Assembly: GCA_003208835.1 (NCBI GenBank)
Contig: QCVD01000011.1
Span: 1 to 54,108 of the forward strand
DNA from: Synechococcus sp. AG-683-C23
GTDB taxonomy: Bacteria > Cyanobacteriota > Cyanobacteriia > PCC-6307 > Cyanobiaceae
DNA length: 54,108 nt
Direction: 5' to 3'
The translations under genes were made by a program, and so were the position numbers. The notes below the pieces were generated by a model that saw nothing but the letters and a program-made list of their open reading frames with translations, ran no database searches and was not told where the DNA came from. Within the stretch, counting starts at the first letter, position 1. The number at the start of each line of letters is the position of its first letter. This document shows, piece after piece, positions 18,929 through 28,507 of the stretch.

Positions 18929-20428
18929 TTAGCGGCGAATCCACTCCGTGATGCCCCCCGGTTTATCGATGAGTTCGATTCCTTGAGCCCTGAGCTCATC
19001 GCGGATGCGATCAGCCTCGGCGTAATTCTTGGTGGATTTTGCGGTGATTCGGGCATCGATCGCGGCTTGAATTTCAACCTGATTGGTGCTGTCATCTCCA
19101 CTGCCCGTAGTTTCGGAGTCCGCTTCGCATCGAAGGCCGAGGACCGCAGCGAGATCGCGCAGCAACTGCCAGCGCAGGGCTAGGGCAACGACCTCGTCCG
19201 CCGGTCGATCGGCACCATCTCCTCGGTCAAGACGGTTGGCTAACGCACGCAGGGGCTTGGCCAAATCAAACAGCACCGCAAGGGCTCCGGAGCTGTTGAG
19301 GTCGTCGTCCATCGCATCGATGAACCGTTGTTGGAGGGGTCCCAAGGGTTCGGATGGATCGTTTGTTGTTCCCACCAATGCTTCTGGCGCTAAGGCCGGT
19401 GTTGCGGGCCATCCCAACGACTGGCCATGGCGTTCACCCAAGCCCAAGGCTGCATTCAGCCCTTTCCAGCCGGTGGCTGCGGCATCAAGGGCATCAGCGG
19501 TGAAATCCAGGGGCTTGCGGTAGTGCGCCTGGAGCACAAACAAACGCAGGGTCATGGGCGAAACACCGCTCTCGAGCAGCGCGCGGATTGTGGTGAAGTT
19601 GCCGAGCGACTTGCTCATCTTTTGGCCGCCCACATTCACCATCCCGTTGTGCATCCACACCTGGGCGAGCTCTTTCCCGGTAGCGGCTTCGGATTGAGCA
19701 ATTTCGTTCTCGTGGTGCGGGAACACCAAGTCGGCTCCACCGAGATGAATATCAATCGTGTCGCCGAGTTCGGCTCGCACCATGGCTGAACATTCGATGT
19801 GCCAACCGGGTCGGCCGGCCCCCCACGGCGATGGGAAGCTGGGCTCCCCCTTTTTGGCGCCTTTCCAGAGGGCAAAGTCAAAGGGGTGTTGTTTGCGCGC
19901 TCCCTCGGCATCAGCGACGCGACCGCCAGCGTTGTCCTGTTGCTCGCTTAAATCTCGGCCGCTCAGTTTTCCATAACCGGCGTGCTTCATCACTGCGAAA
20001 TACACGTCTCCATCGGCGCTGTAGGCAGCGCCCTTCGCTTCGAGTTCGCCAATGAGGGCACGAATCCCATCAAGGCACTGGGTGGCCCTAGGCATGCTGT
20101 CGGGTCGCAGGATTCCGAGGGAATCCATATCGGCATGGAACGCGTCAATGTTCCGCTCGCTGACGGCGGTCATAGATGAGTTCTCTTCCGAAGCCCGTTT
20201 GAGAATTTTGTCGTCGATGTCGGTGAAGTTCTGAACGAAGCTCACGTCCAGTCCGCTCCAGATCAAATAGCGACGCAGCACATCCCAGTTGATGTAGCTC
20301 CGGGCATGACCGAGATGGCAAAGGTCATAGACCGTGACGCCGCAGCAATAAATACTTGCTTTCCCTGGGGTCAGAGGTTTGAAGAGCTCGGTGCGGCGGG
20401 TAAGAGTACTGGTGAGCCGCAGGGCCAT
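18929..20428 (-). CDS. cysS: Cysteinyl-tRNA synthetase
   Basis: The 499-residue class I aminoacyl-tRNA synthetase has the zinc-ligand cysteine and HIGH-type motif in [20 protein letters not shown] and the KMSKS loop in [12 protein letters not shown]. The Cys-specific zinc-ligand segments GWHIECSAM and [10 protein letters not shown] are also present. It charges tRNA-Cys. ATG at 20428 is standard. It is the last gene before a long AT-rich gap. Confidence 0.96.
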   Translation of the reverse strand: MALRLTSTLTRRTELFKPLTPGKASIYCCGVTVYDLCHLGHARSYINWDVLRRYLIWSGLDVSFVQNFTDIDDKILKRASEENSSMTAVSERNIDAFHADMDSLGILRPDSMPRATQCLDGIRALIGELEAKGAAYSADGDVYFAVMKHAGYGKLSGRDLSEQQDNAGGRVADAEGARKQHPFDFALWKGAKKGEPSFPSPWGAGRPGWHIECSAMVRAELGDTIDIHLGGADLVFPHHENEIAQSEAATGKELAQVWMHNGMVNVGGQKMSKSLGNFTTIRALLESGVSPMTLRLFVLQAHYRKPLDFTADALDAAATGWKGLNAALGLGERHGQSLGWPATPALAPEALVGTTNDPSEPLGPLQQRFIDAMDDDLNSSGALAVLFDLAKPLRALANRLDRGDGADRPADEVVALALRWQLLRDLAAVLGLRCEADSETTGSGDDSTNQVEIQAAIDARITAKSTKNYAEADRIRDELRAQGIELIDKPGGITEWIRR

Positions 20429-20875
20429 GACAAGAGCTAATGGTGGACTGATTTTTCAGGGATTGATGTGGCTTGAATCCAATGCAGTTGCAAAAGCCTG
20501 TTTGGATGCCAGCAATCAATCACAAGGAACGTGTATTCAAAGTTAAAGCAAGGCCGGATGGTGAATCCCGTGGTCAGAGAGATTTTTTTATGATTAATTC
20601 TAATTTGTAAAGTATTTTGGATCGCTATATTTATTTTTCTAGATTTAATCAAGAATCTGCTAATTTGCTTTTATAAAAGCCATTTTTCGACTAACATTTT
20701 TATTGCTTCTGCAGGCCTTGAAATTTAGTATTGTTTTGCGCCGTGCGTTAAAAGTGCTTTTTGATAGCGTTATATTCAGTATTGATTAATGTGTATTTAT
20801 TTTAAATTATTTGTTATTGAGCTTCTATGCTTTAAGGCGAGTCAATAGCCTTTATTTATCCATAGATGAGTTCTC
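20429..20875. other. AT-rich gap upstream of the repeat protein
   Basis: About 450 bases of markedly AT-rich DNA between cysS and the repeat-protein gene. No convincing gene or RNA was seen. It probably holds the promoter and a long 5' leader of the downstream gene. Base composition is unlike the flanking core genes. Confidence 0.6.
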
Positions 20876-22240
20876 GTGAAGCGGTTTCTTCCGAAAGGTT
20901 TTCCCGAAGCGTATTTTTTTGACCCCGAATCTTCGCAAGGAAACAGCTTCGCGTTGAAGCGCCCTCGCGATGTCACTGATTTGACGTGGCGTGAAACTGC
21001 TCAAGAAGCGCCACCTCCAGGCGACGGTGGTGGTGGTGGTGGAGCAGCTGGCGGACCTGGCGGAGCAGCTGGCGGACCTGGCGGAGCGAATGGAGTCCCT
21101 AACGGAGGACCGGGTGGAGCAGGACCAGCTAGAGCCTATGTTCCGCCGACAGGTCCCCCTCCTGAATTGGCTGGCGGTATAGACCCGCGCCAAGCCGGTG
21201 CTGATCAGATCGGCAATTTTAGACCGGACGATTTCGGGGCATTTACACCACATCAAGTGAATGCTTTGCCACCAGAAGCGATGGGTGGATTTAATGCTGA
21301 TCGCTTGTCAGGTTTGCCACCAGAAGCGATGGGTGGATTCGATCCTGATCAAATTGCTGGACTTCCCCCAGAAGCGATGGGTGGATTTGATCCCAATAGC
21401 CTGGGCTTACTTCCCCCAGAAGCAATGGGTGGATTTGATTCCAAGCAATTCGCGGAATTGCCTCCGACGGCGATGAGAGGTTTTGAGGCTGATCAGTTTG
21501 CAGAGCTTCCGCCTGGAGTGGTTGGCAAGATGGATCCAAAGCAGTTTGGGAACTTGCCCCCGACTGCATTCGGTGGATTCCAGCCCGACCAAATCGGAGC
21601 ACTGCCACCTGAATTTATGGGTCAGTTCTCCCCCAAGGACTTCGGGAATTTGCCACCAGAAGCGATGGGTGGATTTGATCCACGTCAATTCGCCGAATTA
21701 CCTCCCAATGTGATGGGTGAATTTGCACCAGGTCAGTTGGCGGAGTTACCGCCGAACGTGATGGGCAAGATGGATCCAAAGCAGTTTGGGAACTTGCCTC
21801 CGGCTGCATTCGGTGGCTTCCAGCTCAAGCAGATGAAAAAACTTTCGCAGGATCTATTGACGGAAATGGCGCCGAGTGCTTTTAGCGAAATTAATCCAGA
21901 TGCATTTGGTGGATTTAAACCGAAGAAGTTTAATGGCTTGCCTGATGAGTTGATCGGCCAAATTGATGATGATCAATTTGGCAAATTAAAGCCCAATTTA
22001 ATTAAGAAGATGGATGAAGCATTGATTGCTTCACTTGCGCCCAAGGCATTAGAGGGGATGACTGAAAAGCAAGGAAAGAAGATGAAAACGGTTTTAGCAG
22101 AGGCACTTCAACCTGATCAGATTAGTTCGATTGATGCTGGGACTCTATTGGCTATGCCTGATAATATTTTCGATATTCTTTCGCCCAACTTGTCCGCGTT
22201 TCAGGTCAATGCAATAGGAAATTATACATTGGCCATTTAA
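20876..22240 (+). CDS. 16-residue tandem-repeat protein of unknown function
   Basis: The 454-residue protein is built in three parts. Residues 1-50 are a unique head (MKRFLPKGFPEAYFFDPESS). Residues 50-100 form a Gly/Pro-rich linker with a duplicated AAGGPGG unit. From residue 131 to the end there are twenty consecutive 16-residue units with consensus LPPEAMGGFDPxQFAx; the first twelve are close copies and the rest diverge. No signal peptide or membrane span is visible. Each unit could form one short helix plus a PP turn, giving a solenoid. The start is GTG at 20876; the ATG at 20866 is in another frame. It stands alone with an AT-rich leader and a strong terminator. Function not recognised. 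Confidence 0.85.
   Translation: MKRFLPKGFPEAYFFDPESSQGNSFALKRPRDVTDLTWRETAQEAPPPGDGGGGGGAAGGPGGAAGGPGGANGVPNGGPGGAGPARAYVPPTGPPPELAGGIDPRQAGADQIGNFRPDDFGAFTPHQVNALPPEAMGGFNADRLSGLPPEAMGGFDPDQIAGLPPEAMGGFDPNSLGLLPPEAMGGFDSKQFAELPPTAMRGFEADQFAELPPGVVGKMDPKQFGNLPPTAFGGFQPDQIGALPPEFMGQFSPKDFGNLPPEAMGGFDPRQFAELPPNVMGEFAPGQLAELPPNVMGKMDPKQFGNLPPAAFGGFQLKQMKKLSQDLLTEMAPSAFSEINPDAFGGFKPKKFNGLPDELIGQIDDDQFGKLKPNLIKKMDEALIASLAPKALEGMTEKQGKKMKTVLAEALQPDQISSIDAGTLLAMPDNIFDILSPNLSAFQVNAIGNYTLAI
21266..22237 (+). repeat. 48-bp coding tandem repeats (20 units)
   Basis: The 48-base period encodes the 16-residue units. Units 4-7 (21410-21601) and 9-12 (21650-21841) are related as a block, with the pair at about 21530 and 21770 nearly identical over some 50 bases. 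This indicates a five-unit (240-bp) segmental duplication on top of the basic repeat. Units 13-20 are strongly diverged. Confidence 0.9.
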
Positions 22241-22266
22241 TTAGTTGAATCTCAAGTGCTGAATTT

Positions 22267-22294
22267 AAAGGAGCCTCTAAAGGCTCCTTTTTTT
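22267..22294 (+). terminator. Rho-independent terminator after the repeat-protein gene
   Basis: A nine-base stem AAAGGAGCC / GGCTCCTTT with a six-base loop is followed by a T run, 26 bases after the stop codon. A clear intrinsic terminator. Confidence 0.92.
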
Positions 22295-22432
22295 GGATTG
22301 AAAGCTTCTTTTATGTGCTTTAAATGAGTAAAATTAATCTGGACTTGCTAAAATAATATATCTTGAAAGTCTTAGTTGCCTGAATATCTGCTTCTCAATA
22401 ATGGCGGATTTTAAATCTTTAATGCAAGTGTC

Positions 22433-22454
22433 AAGGAGCCTTAAAGGGCTCTTT
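22433..22454. repeat. Second GAGCC/GGCTC hairpin
   Basis: AAGGAGCC and GGCTCTTT can pair around a TTAAAG loop. The sequence echoes the terminator at 22267 and lies 19 bases beyond the polA stop codon (22473, minus strand). It may be a decayed copy or a weak terminator; the T run is interrupted. Confidence 0.5.
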
Positions 22455-22472
22455 CTCTGTTCAAAAAGCCTC

Positions 22473-25469
22473 TTACTTCGCCCCCATCCAGTCGAAGCCG
22501 CTACCGGTTTCCACCACGAGAGGCACGCTGAGCTTGATGGCATTTTCCATAGTGTTCACCACAAGGTTTCGTGTGGTGTCCAACGCTTCTGGAGCCACTT
22601 CGAGGACCAGTTCGTCATGCACCTGCAGGAGCAGGCGTGCCGGAACCCCTTGGCCCAGAAGCAACGCCTGTAATTGCACCATTGCCACCTTAATGATGTC
22701 GGCGCTGGAGCCCTGAATGGGTGCGTTGGCGGCGGCGCGCAGTTGTTGCGCTTCCATCCCACCCCGCCGTGCCACATCGAGATCAATCTCGAGTGGATCT
22801 TTTCCTAATAAGCGGCCGAGGCCGTTGCGATCGAAATGAAATGGGCGGCGACGGCCCAAGATTGTTTCCACATAGCCGCGGCTGAGGGCGAGCCGCTCCT
22901 GCAACTCAAGGAATGCAAACACCTTGGGGTAGCGCTGTTTGTACTTGATCAGGAACTCTTTGGCCTCGGCCGAGCTCACACCTGTTTCCCGCGCAAAGCG
23001 TTGGGCGCCCATGCCGTAGATCACCCCGAAATTGATGGTTTTACCGAGCCGGCGTTCATCGGCGCTCACCTCGTCCTTGTCCAGCAGTAAGCGTGCGGTG
23101 AGTGCGTGCACGTCATCGCCCGTGCTGTATGCCTCCTGCAGCACTGCTTCTCCGGAGAGGTGGGTGAGGATTCTTAGTTCGATTTGGGAGTAGTCGGCAC
23201 TTAGCAAAGTCCAGCCCTCCTTAGGGAGGAACGCCTTGCGGATGCGGCGGCTGTATTCAGTGCGAACGGGAATGTTTTGCAGGTTGGGGTTGCTGCTGCT
23301 CAAACGGCCCGTCGCCGTTACCGCTTGGTTGAAGTCGGTGTGGACGCGTCCGGTTTCTGCTTCTACGAGTTGGGGAAGAGCATCCACGTAGGTGCTTTTG
23401 AGTTTGCTTAATACGCGGTGCTCAAGCACGAGGGGAATGACGGGATGGTCGTGTTCGAGTTTTTCGAGAACGGTGGCATCTGTGCTGAACCCGGTTTTTG
23501 TCCGCCTCGACTTCTTGCGATCCAGTCCAAGCGTGTCGAACAACAACTCGCCGAGTTGTTTGGGAGAGGCGAGGTTGAACTCCACCCCAGCGGCATCTTT
23601 GGCACTGGTTTCTAACCGTTGCAGGGTGCTGCCTAATTCGTCCGATAGTGTTTTGAGATAGGGCACATCGATGCGGATGCCGGTGGCCTCCATTTGGGCC
23701 AAAACCGGTTCCAACGGTTGCTCCACGCCCTCCAAGAGAGGCAGGAGCTTAGGGCCCATGTCATGCAAGGTTTGGCGCAGTTGCACGGCCAATCTCCTGG
23801 TGACGTGCACGTCCATGCCGCAGTAGAGGCTGGCAGGCAGGATTTCCACATCGGCGAAGGTTTGTTTCTTGCCAACAATGTCGTTGTAGGCCGTGGGACT
23901 AAAGCCGAACTCCCGTTCGGTCATCAGGTCCAAACCATGTTTGGCCGCGGCATCCCGTAAGTAATCCGCCAGCAGGGTGTCGATCACGACGCCGTTGAGG
24001 CTGAGCCCATGGCGCATCAGGATGAGCCGGTCGTATTTGGCGTTTTGTAGAGCCTTGGGATGCTGCGGGCTCGCTAGCCAAGGCGAAAGCGCCATCAGCA
24101 CAGTTTCCAGTGGAAGCTGCTGTGGCGGGGTTGTCTCGGTGAGGTCGCTGGGGGGCTTGTGACCGATGGGGATGTAAGCAAGCGCATCGTTGGCTTCGCC
24201 CCAACAAACCCCTACCCCCACCAGTTCGGCCTTGAACGGGTTGAGATCTGTGGTTTCGGTGTCGACGGCGATCGGCGCTTTGGGATCTGTGCAGTCCATC
24301 AGCCGTTTCACAAGGGCTTGCAGGGCTTCGTTGCTCTCGATCAGCTGTGGTTGGAGGTCAGGGATTGCTCCGCTCTCCAATTCCGTTGAAGCCTGGCTCG
24401 GTGAGCCCATGCTCTCGGTTGGGCTGGCGGAATCAGGGTTCGTTTTTTCTGCGGCGCGCTTTGGAGGCTGTTTGTCATCGCGACTGGCATTGGCGCCATA
24501 TCCACCGCTGGAAAAGGCCGCCACGAATCCACCCACATGACGGACGAGGCTGTTGAGCTCGAGGTCCTCGAGGCGATGGCTCAATCCTTCAGCATCAACC
24601 TGCTGTAAGCCGAGTTCTGGATCGGTGGGGAGAGGAATGTCCACCAAAATTTCAGCCAGCATCCTCGAGAGGTAGGCATTGTCGCGATCGGCGCGCAGCT
24701 TGACTTTCAGGGCACCCTTGATCGCACCACGGCTGGCCTTTGGACCTTGCGCTTCCACCGCCGCCAAGGTCGCGTACACCGCGTCCAGGTCGATGTTGTC
24801 TTTCAGCAGGTTGATGGCTGTTTTTGGACCGACCCCCCGGACTCCCGGGATGTTGTCGGAGCTGTCCCCGGTGAGTGCCTTGAGGTCCACCACCTTGTCG
24901 GGCATGACCCCCAGCTTGCTTACCACGCCGTCTTCTTGGATCAGCGTTGGTCCGCTGCCTTTTGCATATGGTCCGCCACCCATGTAGAGCACAGCGATGT
25001 CGCGGTTGTTGTCCACGAGCTGAAACAGATCGCGGTCTCCCGACAGGATTCGAACACCCCAACCGGCGTCGGCGGCTCGGTTGGCAAGGGTGCCGAGGAC
25101 ATCATCGGCTTCGTATCCCGGTGCGATGCACAGGGGCAACTTCATTTGATCATTGAGGATCTGCCGCAGCTGATCGAGGTCTTGGAAGAACACCTCTGGC
25201 GCCACGTCCCGGTGGGCTTTGTAATTTGTGTCCGCTTTGTGCCGGAATGTGGGCTCTGCGGTGTCGAAAGCAATCACGACGCCCTGGGGCTTGAACGTTT
25301 TACCGGTCTCAAGCAGCGACTTCAAAAAGCCATAGGTGACACTGGTTGGCCGCCCATCTTTGGTGGCCAGGCCCCCTTCGCCGCCCTTGCTGAAGGCGTA
25401 AAAACTGCGAAAGGCCAAAGAGTGGCCATCCACAAGCAGGAGCAGTGGCTTGGTGACGGCCTCAGGCAT
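22473..25469 (-). CDS. polA: DNA polymerase I
   Basis: A 998-residue family A polymerase. The N-terminal 5'-3' exonuclease domain begins LLLVDGHSLAFRSFYAF and contains the helix-hairpin region GDSSDNIPGVRGVGPKTA. The 3'-5' exonuclease domain keeps its carboxylates (AVDTETTDLNPF, NAKYDRLIL, YCGMDVHVTRRL), so proofreading is likely. The polymerase domain has LLSADYSQIELRILTHLSGE (motif A), KTINFGVIYGMGAQRFAR (motif B) and LLLQVHDELVLEV (motif C). An insert rich in Ser/Pro/Glu separates the first two domains. The ATG at 25469 begins the conserved N-terminus; upstream in-frame codons are not family-like. Confidence 0.97.
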   Translation of the reverse strand: MPEAVTKPLLLLVDGHSLAFRSFYAFSKGGEGGLATKDGRPTSVTYGFLKSLLETGKTFKPQGVVIAFDTAEPTFRHKADTNYKAHRDVAPEVFFQDLDQLRQILNDQMKLPLCIAPGYEADDVLGTLANRAADAGWGVRILSGDRDLFQLVDNNRDIAVLYMGGGPYAKGSGPTLIQEDGVVSKLGVMPDKVVDLKALTGDSSDNIPGVRGVGPKTAINLLKDNIDLDAVYATLAAVEAQGPKASRGAIKGALKVKLRADRDNAYLSRMLAEILVDIPLPTDPELGLQQVDAEGLSHRLEDLELNSLVRHVGGFVAAFSSGGYGANASRDDKQPPKRAAEKTNPDSASPTESMGSPSQASTELESGAIPDLQPQLIESNEALQALVKRLMDCTDPKAPIAVDTETTDLNPFKAELVGVGVCWGEANDALAYIPIGHKPPSDLTETTPPQQLPLETVLMALSPWLASPQHPKALQNAKYDRLILMRHGLSLNGVVIDTLLADYLRDAAAKHGLDLMTEREFGFSPTAYNDIVGKKQTFADVEILPASLYCGMDVHVTRRLAVQLRQTLHDMGPKLLPLLEGVEQPLEPVLAQMEATGIRIDVPYLKTLSDELGSTLQRLETSAKDAAGVEFNLASPKQLGELLFDTLGLDRKKSRRTKTGFSTDATVLEKLEHDHPVIPLVLEHRVLSKLKSTYVDALPQLVEAETGRVHTDFNQAVTATGRLSSSNPNLQNIPVRTEYSRRIRKAFLPKEGWTLLSADYSQIELRILTHLSGEAVLQEAYSTGDDVHALTARLLLDKDEVSADERRLGKTINFGVIYGMGAQRFARETGVSSAEAKEFLIKYKQRYPKVFAFLELQERLALSRGYVETILGRRRPFHFDRNGLGRLLGKDPLEIDLDVARRGGMEAQQLRAAANAPIQGSSADIIKVAMVQLQALLLGQGVPARLLLQVHDELVLEVAPEALDTTRNLVVNTMENAIKLSVPLVVETGSGFDWMGAK

Positions 25470-25491
25470 GGCGGGAACGGATGGATAGGGG

Positions 25492-26691
25492 TTAGTCGCG
25501 GTTTCGATTGGCCCAGGGCGGCAGGTCGATGAACAAGCGCGTTCCCGCATCAAGCCCTTCCAGAATTGCAGTCTGTGCATCACTACTGCTGCCGAGTTCC
25601 ACCTCCTGGAAGATCGGCTGTTGCTGTTGATCCACAAGAAGTACCCCGGTTTTGCCGCCTTCCGTCACGATTGCAACTGTGGGGACGAGGGTTTTGATCG
25701 CGCTGCGGCCTGTTTTGAAGTCCACGTCGGTGGTCATCCCGATCAGCAATTTCTTGGGGGGATTCAGGAGAGTGAGTTTCACCTCGAAGGAAATCACGTT
25801 GTCTTGTTTCACGGCTCTCGGTGCGATCTCACTCACCAGGGCTTTGAAACGCTCATCGGGAAAGGCGTCCACGCGGATTTCTGCGGCTTGGCCGATGGCG
25901 ATGCGTCCAATGTCGCTTTCGGGAACGCGAGCCGATATTTCGATCCCCTGTGACAGCTCCACGATCGATGAACTGGTGGCACCGGCGGTCGCTGAGGCTG
26001 CGGTGGTCGGGGTGACAAACGCCCCCGGTTCTGCGTAACGGGCCGTGATCGTTCCAGCGAAGGGGGCGCGAATATCGAGCTCTTGGTTTTCATGCTCGAG
26101 TTGCTCGACCCGCTCTTGTGCGGCCGTCATGCCCGCCTGACGAGACAGCATCTCGTTTTGGACAGTGCTGAAGTCGTCGGCGCTGATCACCGCCATGGCG
26201 AACAGCTTGTTGCGGCGCTCGTATTCCTGCTTTTTTATTGTGTATTGCGCTTTGGCTTGTTGGAGCAGGGCCTGACGTTCTTGCAGACGGTCGTCGAGAT
26301 CACCGCGATCCATCACCGCCAAAATTTGGTTCGCCTTCACCACATCACCTTCATCCACTAACAACTGCTGGAGAACCCCCTGCTGTCGAGGACTCACGTT
26401 CACTTTTTGGATGGCCTGCAGTTCGCCGCTAGCGGTGACGACTCCGGAAAGGGCGCCTCGCTCGGCGGTTGTGACGTAGGACGTGAGGTCTCGTTTTGGA
26501 TTCCAAGGGGCAAACCTTGCCAGTAACACCCCCCCGCCTAGTAAGGCGAGTAGGGCAATTGCAATGGTTTTTTGGCTCGGACGCCAGCGAGCAGCTGACT
26601 CCTTGGACATCCCGTCAGGAGAGCTGGTCGGTGCGGACGAGGAAGAGGGGGTGGACAAAGTTGTGCGGGGTCGTCGCTGGGACTGCGGCAT
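25492..26691 (-). CDS. HlyD/MacA-type membrane fusion (adaptor) protein
   Basis: A 399-residue periplasmic adaptor with one N-terminal membrane span (about residues 38-58, TIAIALLALLGGGVLLARF). It has a biotinyl-lipoyl-like half (VVTASGELQAIQKVNVSPRQ, GVLQQLLVDEGDVVKANQIL), a coiled-coil hairpin (DDRLQERQALLQQAKAQYTI to RVEQLEHENQELDIRAP) and a beta-barrel part. Such proteins bridge an inner-membrane ABC or RND exporter to an outer-membrane channel. No partner transporter is in the window. ATG at 26691 is the best start. It lies 22 bases upstream of polA and divergently from ychF. Confidence 0.9.
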   Translation of the reverse strand: MPQSQRRPRTTLSTPSSSSAPTSSPDGMSKESAARWRPSQKTIAIALLALLGGGVLLARFAPWNPKRDLTSYVTTAERGALSGVVTASGELQAIQKVNVSPRQQGVLQQLLVDEGDVVKANQILAVMDRGDLDDRLQERQALLQQAKAQYTIKKQEYERRNKLFAMAVISADDFSTVQNEMLSRQAGMTAAQERVEQLEHENQELDIRAPFAGTITARYAEPGAFVTPTTAASATAGATSSSIVELSQGIEISARVPESDIGRIAIGQAAEIRVDAFPDERFKALVSEIAPRAVKQDNVISFEVKLTLLNPPKKLLIGMTTDVDFKTGRSAIKTLVPTVAIVTEGGKTGVLLVDQQQQPIFQEVELGSSSDAQTAILEGLDAGTRLFIDLPPWANRNRD

Positions 26692-26743
26692 TGCCGCATA
26701 AAAGTTAACAACACCTTTGCTGTCGCCCGGTAGATTTCGCCGC

Positions 26744-27835
26744 ATGCTTAAAGCTGGAATTGTTGGATTGCCCAATGTGGGCAAGTCCACTTTGTTCAAC
26801 GCACTTGTGGCCAATGCTCAAGCGCAGGCTGCCAATTTTCCGTTCTGCACGATCGAGCCCAATGTGGGCACGGTGTCGGTTCCGGACGACCGTCTCCAGT
26901 TGCTGACGGACCTCAGCAAAAGTCAAAACACCGTTCCAACGCGAATGGAGTTTGTTGATATCGCTGGTTTGGTGAAGGGGGCAAGCCAGGGAGAAGGCCT
27001 GGGCAACAAATTTTTGTCCAACATTCGCGAAGTCGACGCCATCGTGCATGTGGTGCGCTGTTTTGAAGATGATGATGTGATTCATGTCTCCGGCTCCGTG
27101 GGGCCGGCACGAGATACCGAGGTGGTCAATCTGGAGTTGGGCCTCGCCGATTTATCGCAAATCGAGAAGCGTCGTGAACGCCTGAAAAAGCAGATGCGCA
27201 CTAGTGCAGAGGCGCAGGTCGAAGATGCGGCCCTGGAGCGGATTCAGCAGGTGTTGGAGCAGGGAGGTGCAGCGCGAAGTGTGGAGATCACCGCAGAGGA
27301 GGAGGGAATGATTAAACCTCTGGGTCTGCTCACGGCGAAGCCGATCATCTATGCCACCAATGTGAGTGAAGACGACCTGGCCGATGGCAATAGTTATTGC
27401 TCTGAAGTGATGGCTCTTGCCGAACAGGAAGGGGCTGAAACGGTGCGAATTTCAGCCCAAGTGGAAGCGGAACTTGTTGAACTTGGCGACGAGGAACGTG
27501 CCGCCTATCTCGAAGGATTAGGGGTGAATGAAGGGGGTCTGCGCAGTTTGATTCGGGCGACTTATCGGCTTCTTGGGCTGCGGACGTATTTCACGACAGG
27601 AGAAAAAGAAACCCGGGCTTGGACGTTTAAATCAGGGATGACAGCACCGCAAACGGCCGGTGTTATCCATACCGACTTTGAGCGTGGGTTCATCCGAGCT
27701 CAGACGATTGGCTGTGAGAAGTTGCTTGAAGCGGGTTCTTTGCTGGAAGCCCGAAGCAAAGGTTGGTTGCGCAGTGAAGGAAAGGATTATGTGGTAGCAG
27801 AAGGGGACGTCATGGAGTTTTTGTTCAACGTCTAG
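26744..27835 (+). CDS. ychF: Ribosome-binding ATPase YchF
   Basis: The 363-residue Obg-family P-loop protein starts [20 protein letters not shown] (G1), with the family segment [14 protein letters not shown]3 region [20 protein letters not shown], a coiled-coil insert and a C-terminal TGS domain ending [18 protein letters not shown]. YchF is a universally conserved ATPase linked to ribosomes and stress. Length and start are standard. It is the last intact core gene before the low-GC island. Confidence 0.97.
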   Translation: MLKAGIVGLPNVGKSTLFNALVANAQAQAANFPFCTIEPNVGTVSVPDDRLQLLTDLSKSQNTVPTRMEFVDIAGLVKGASQGEGLGNKFLSNIREVDAIVHVVRCFEDDDVIHVSGSVGPARDTEVVNLELGLADLSQIEKRRERLKKQMRTSAEAQVEDAALERIQQVLEQGGAARSVEITAEEEGMIKPLGLLTAKPIIYATNVSEDDLADGNSYCSEVMALAEQEGAETVRISAQVEAELVELGDEERAAYLEGLGVNEGGLRSLIRATYRLLGLRTYFTTGEKETRAWTFKSGMTAPQTAGVIHTDFERGFIRAQTIGCEKLLEAGSLLEARSKGWLRSEGKDYVVAEGDVMEFLFNV

Positions 27836-27841
27836 TATCCC

Positions 27842-28507
27842 AGTTATATCAATCCTTTTGAGCTGTCCGTCTATAGAGGTTTTTTCTATTCAATCAGTCA
27901 TGACATCCGAGAAGCACTTTCAGAGGAGAAGATATTTCTTGACAGCTATGAATTAAACGAACTCGCAAAGCTGATATTGAATGCAAGCAAATAAGTATTT
28001 CCAGCAACTCATGAAGCACTTGAATGATTGAAGCTTCTAGCTAAGCAAACTCATAAGAATGATTCTGGATCATTAATGTGGACGACGCCAACGAAAGACA
28101 CTGTTCACGGCATCAAGCACTCAATTGATGTGGAGACTATGTATCTGACATTCAATGGAAAGATAAGAGATGCATATTTCAACACTGGTTTACCGGACTT
28201 CAAAGATGAGTAATTATTCTACCCGCAGGTATTTGTGCATTTTTATGAGTCAGTACTTCTCAAAGAATCATTCAGCAAATGGCAGCATCCAATAACCGTC
28301 ATCCACGACTGCATTAGAGTGCTCCATAGGGATATGGACAAAGCACTGGATAAGATTAGGGACGGGGTTTCCCCTTTCATATTCTCTAGAGACTCTATGT
28401 CAGGTATTGCAGACGACTTAGACGTCAGTGAAGAGCAGTTACCACGCCTACCTCAACTAGATAGTGAGCTGAATATGGTGTTGAAGTCTGGATATATGTT
28501 CAATTAA
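27842..28507 (+). pseudogene. C-terminal relic of a T7-like phage RNA polymerase
   Basis: One reading frame, broken by stops at 27992 (TAA), 28025 (TGA) and 28211 (TAA), reads through as the C-terminal part of a single-subunit RNA polymerase of the T7 type. Recognisable blocks are LNELAKLIL and VFPATHEALE-stop-LKLLAKQ (T7: MAKLIW, VVAAVEAMNWLKSAAKLLA, so the TGA sits where Trp belongs), LMWTTPTKD (T7: VHWVTPDG), FVHFYESVLLKESFSKW (T7: FVHSQDGSHL) and ITVIHDCIRVL, which holds the catalytic His-Asp of T7 ALIHDSFG. The end VLKSGYMFN corresponds to T7 ILESDFAFA. About 220 codons remain; the N-terminal three quarters are missing and ychF abuts the break. Comparison is from memory of the T7 sequence. 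Confidence 0.82.

Noticed and set aside
20161..20875. 15-base exact match CATAGATGAGTTCTC in cysS and upstream of the repeat gene
   Set aside because: A match of this length is expected about once by chance in a window of this size, and the flanks are unrelated.
21266..22237. Regular 48-bp repeats considered as a CRISPR array
   Set aside because: The units are contiguous, coding in one frame, with no spacers and no cas genes nearby.
24747..25532. 261-residue plus-strand ORF opposite polA
   Set aside because: Mirror of the intact DNA polymerase I frame, with no recognisable domain.
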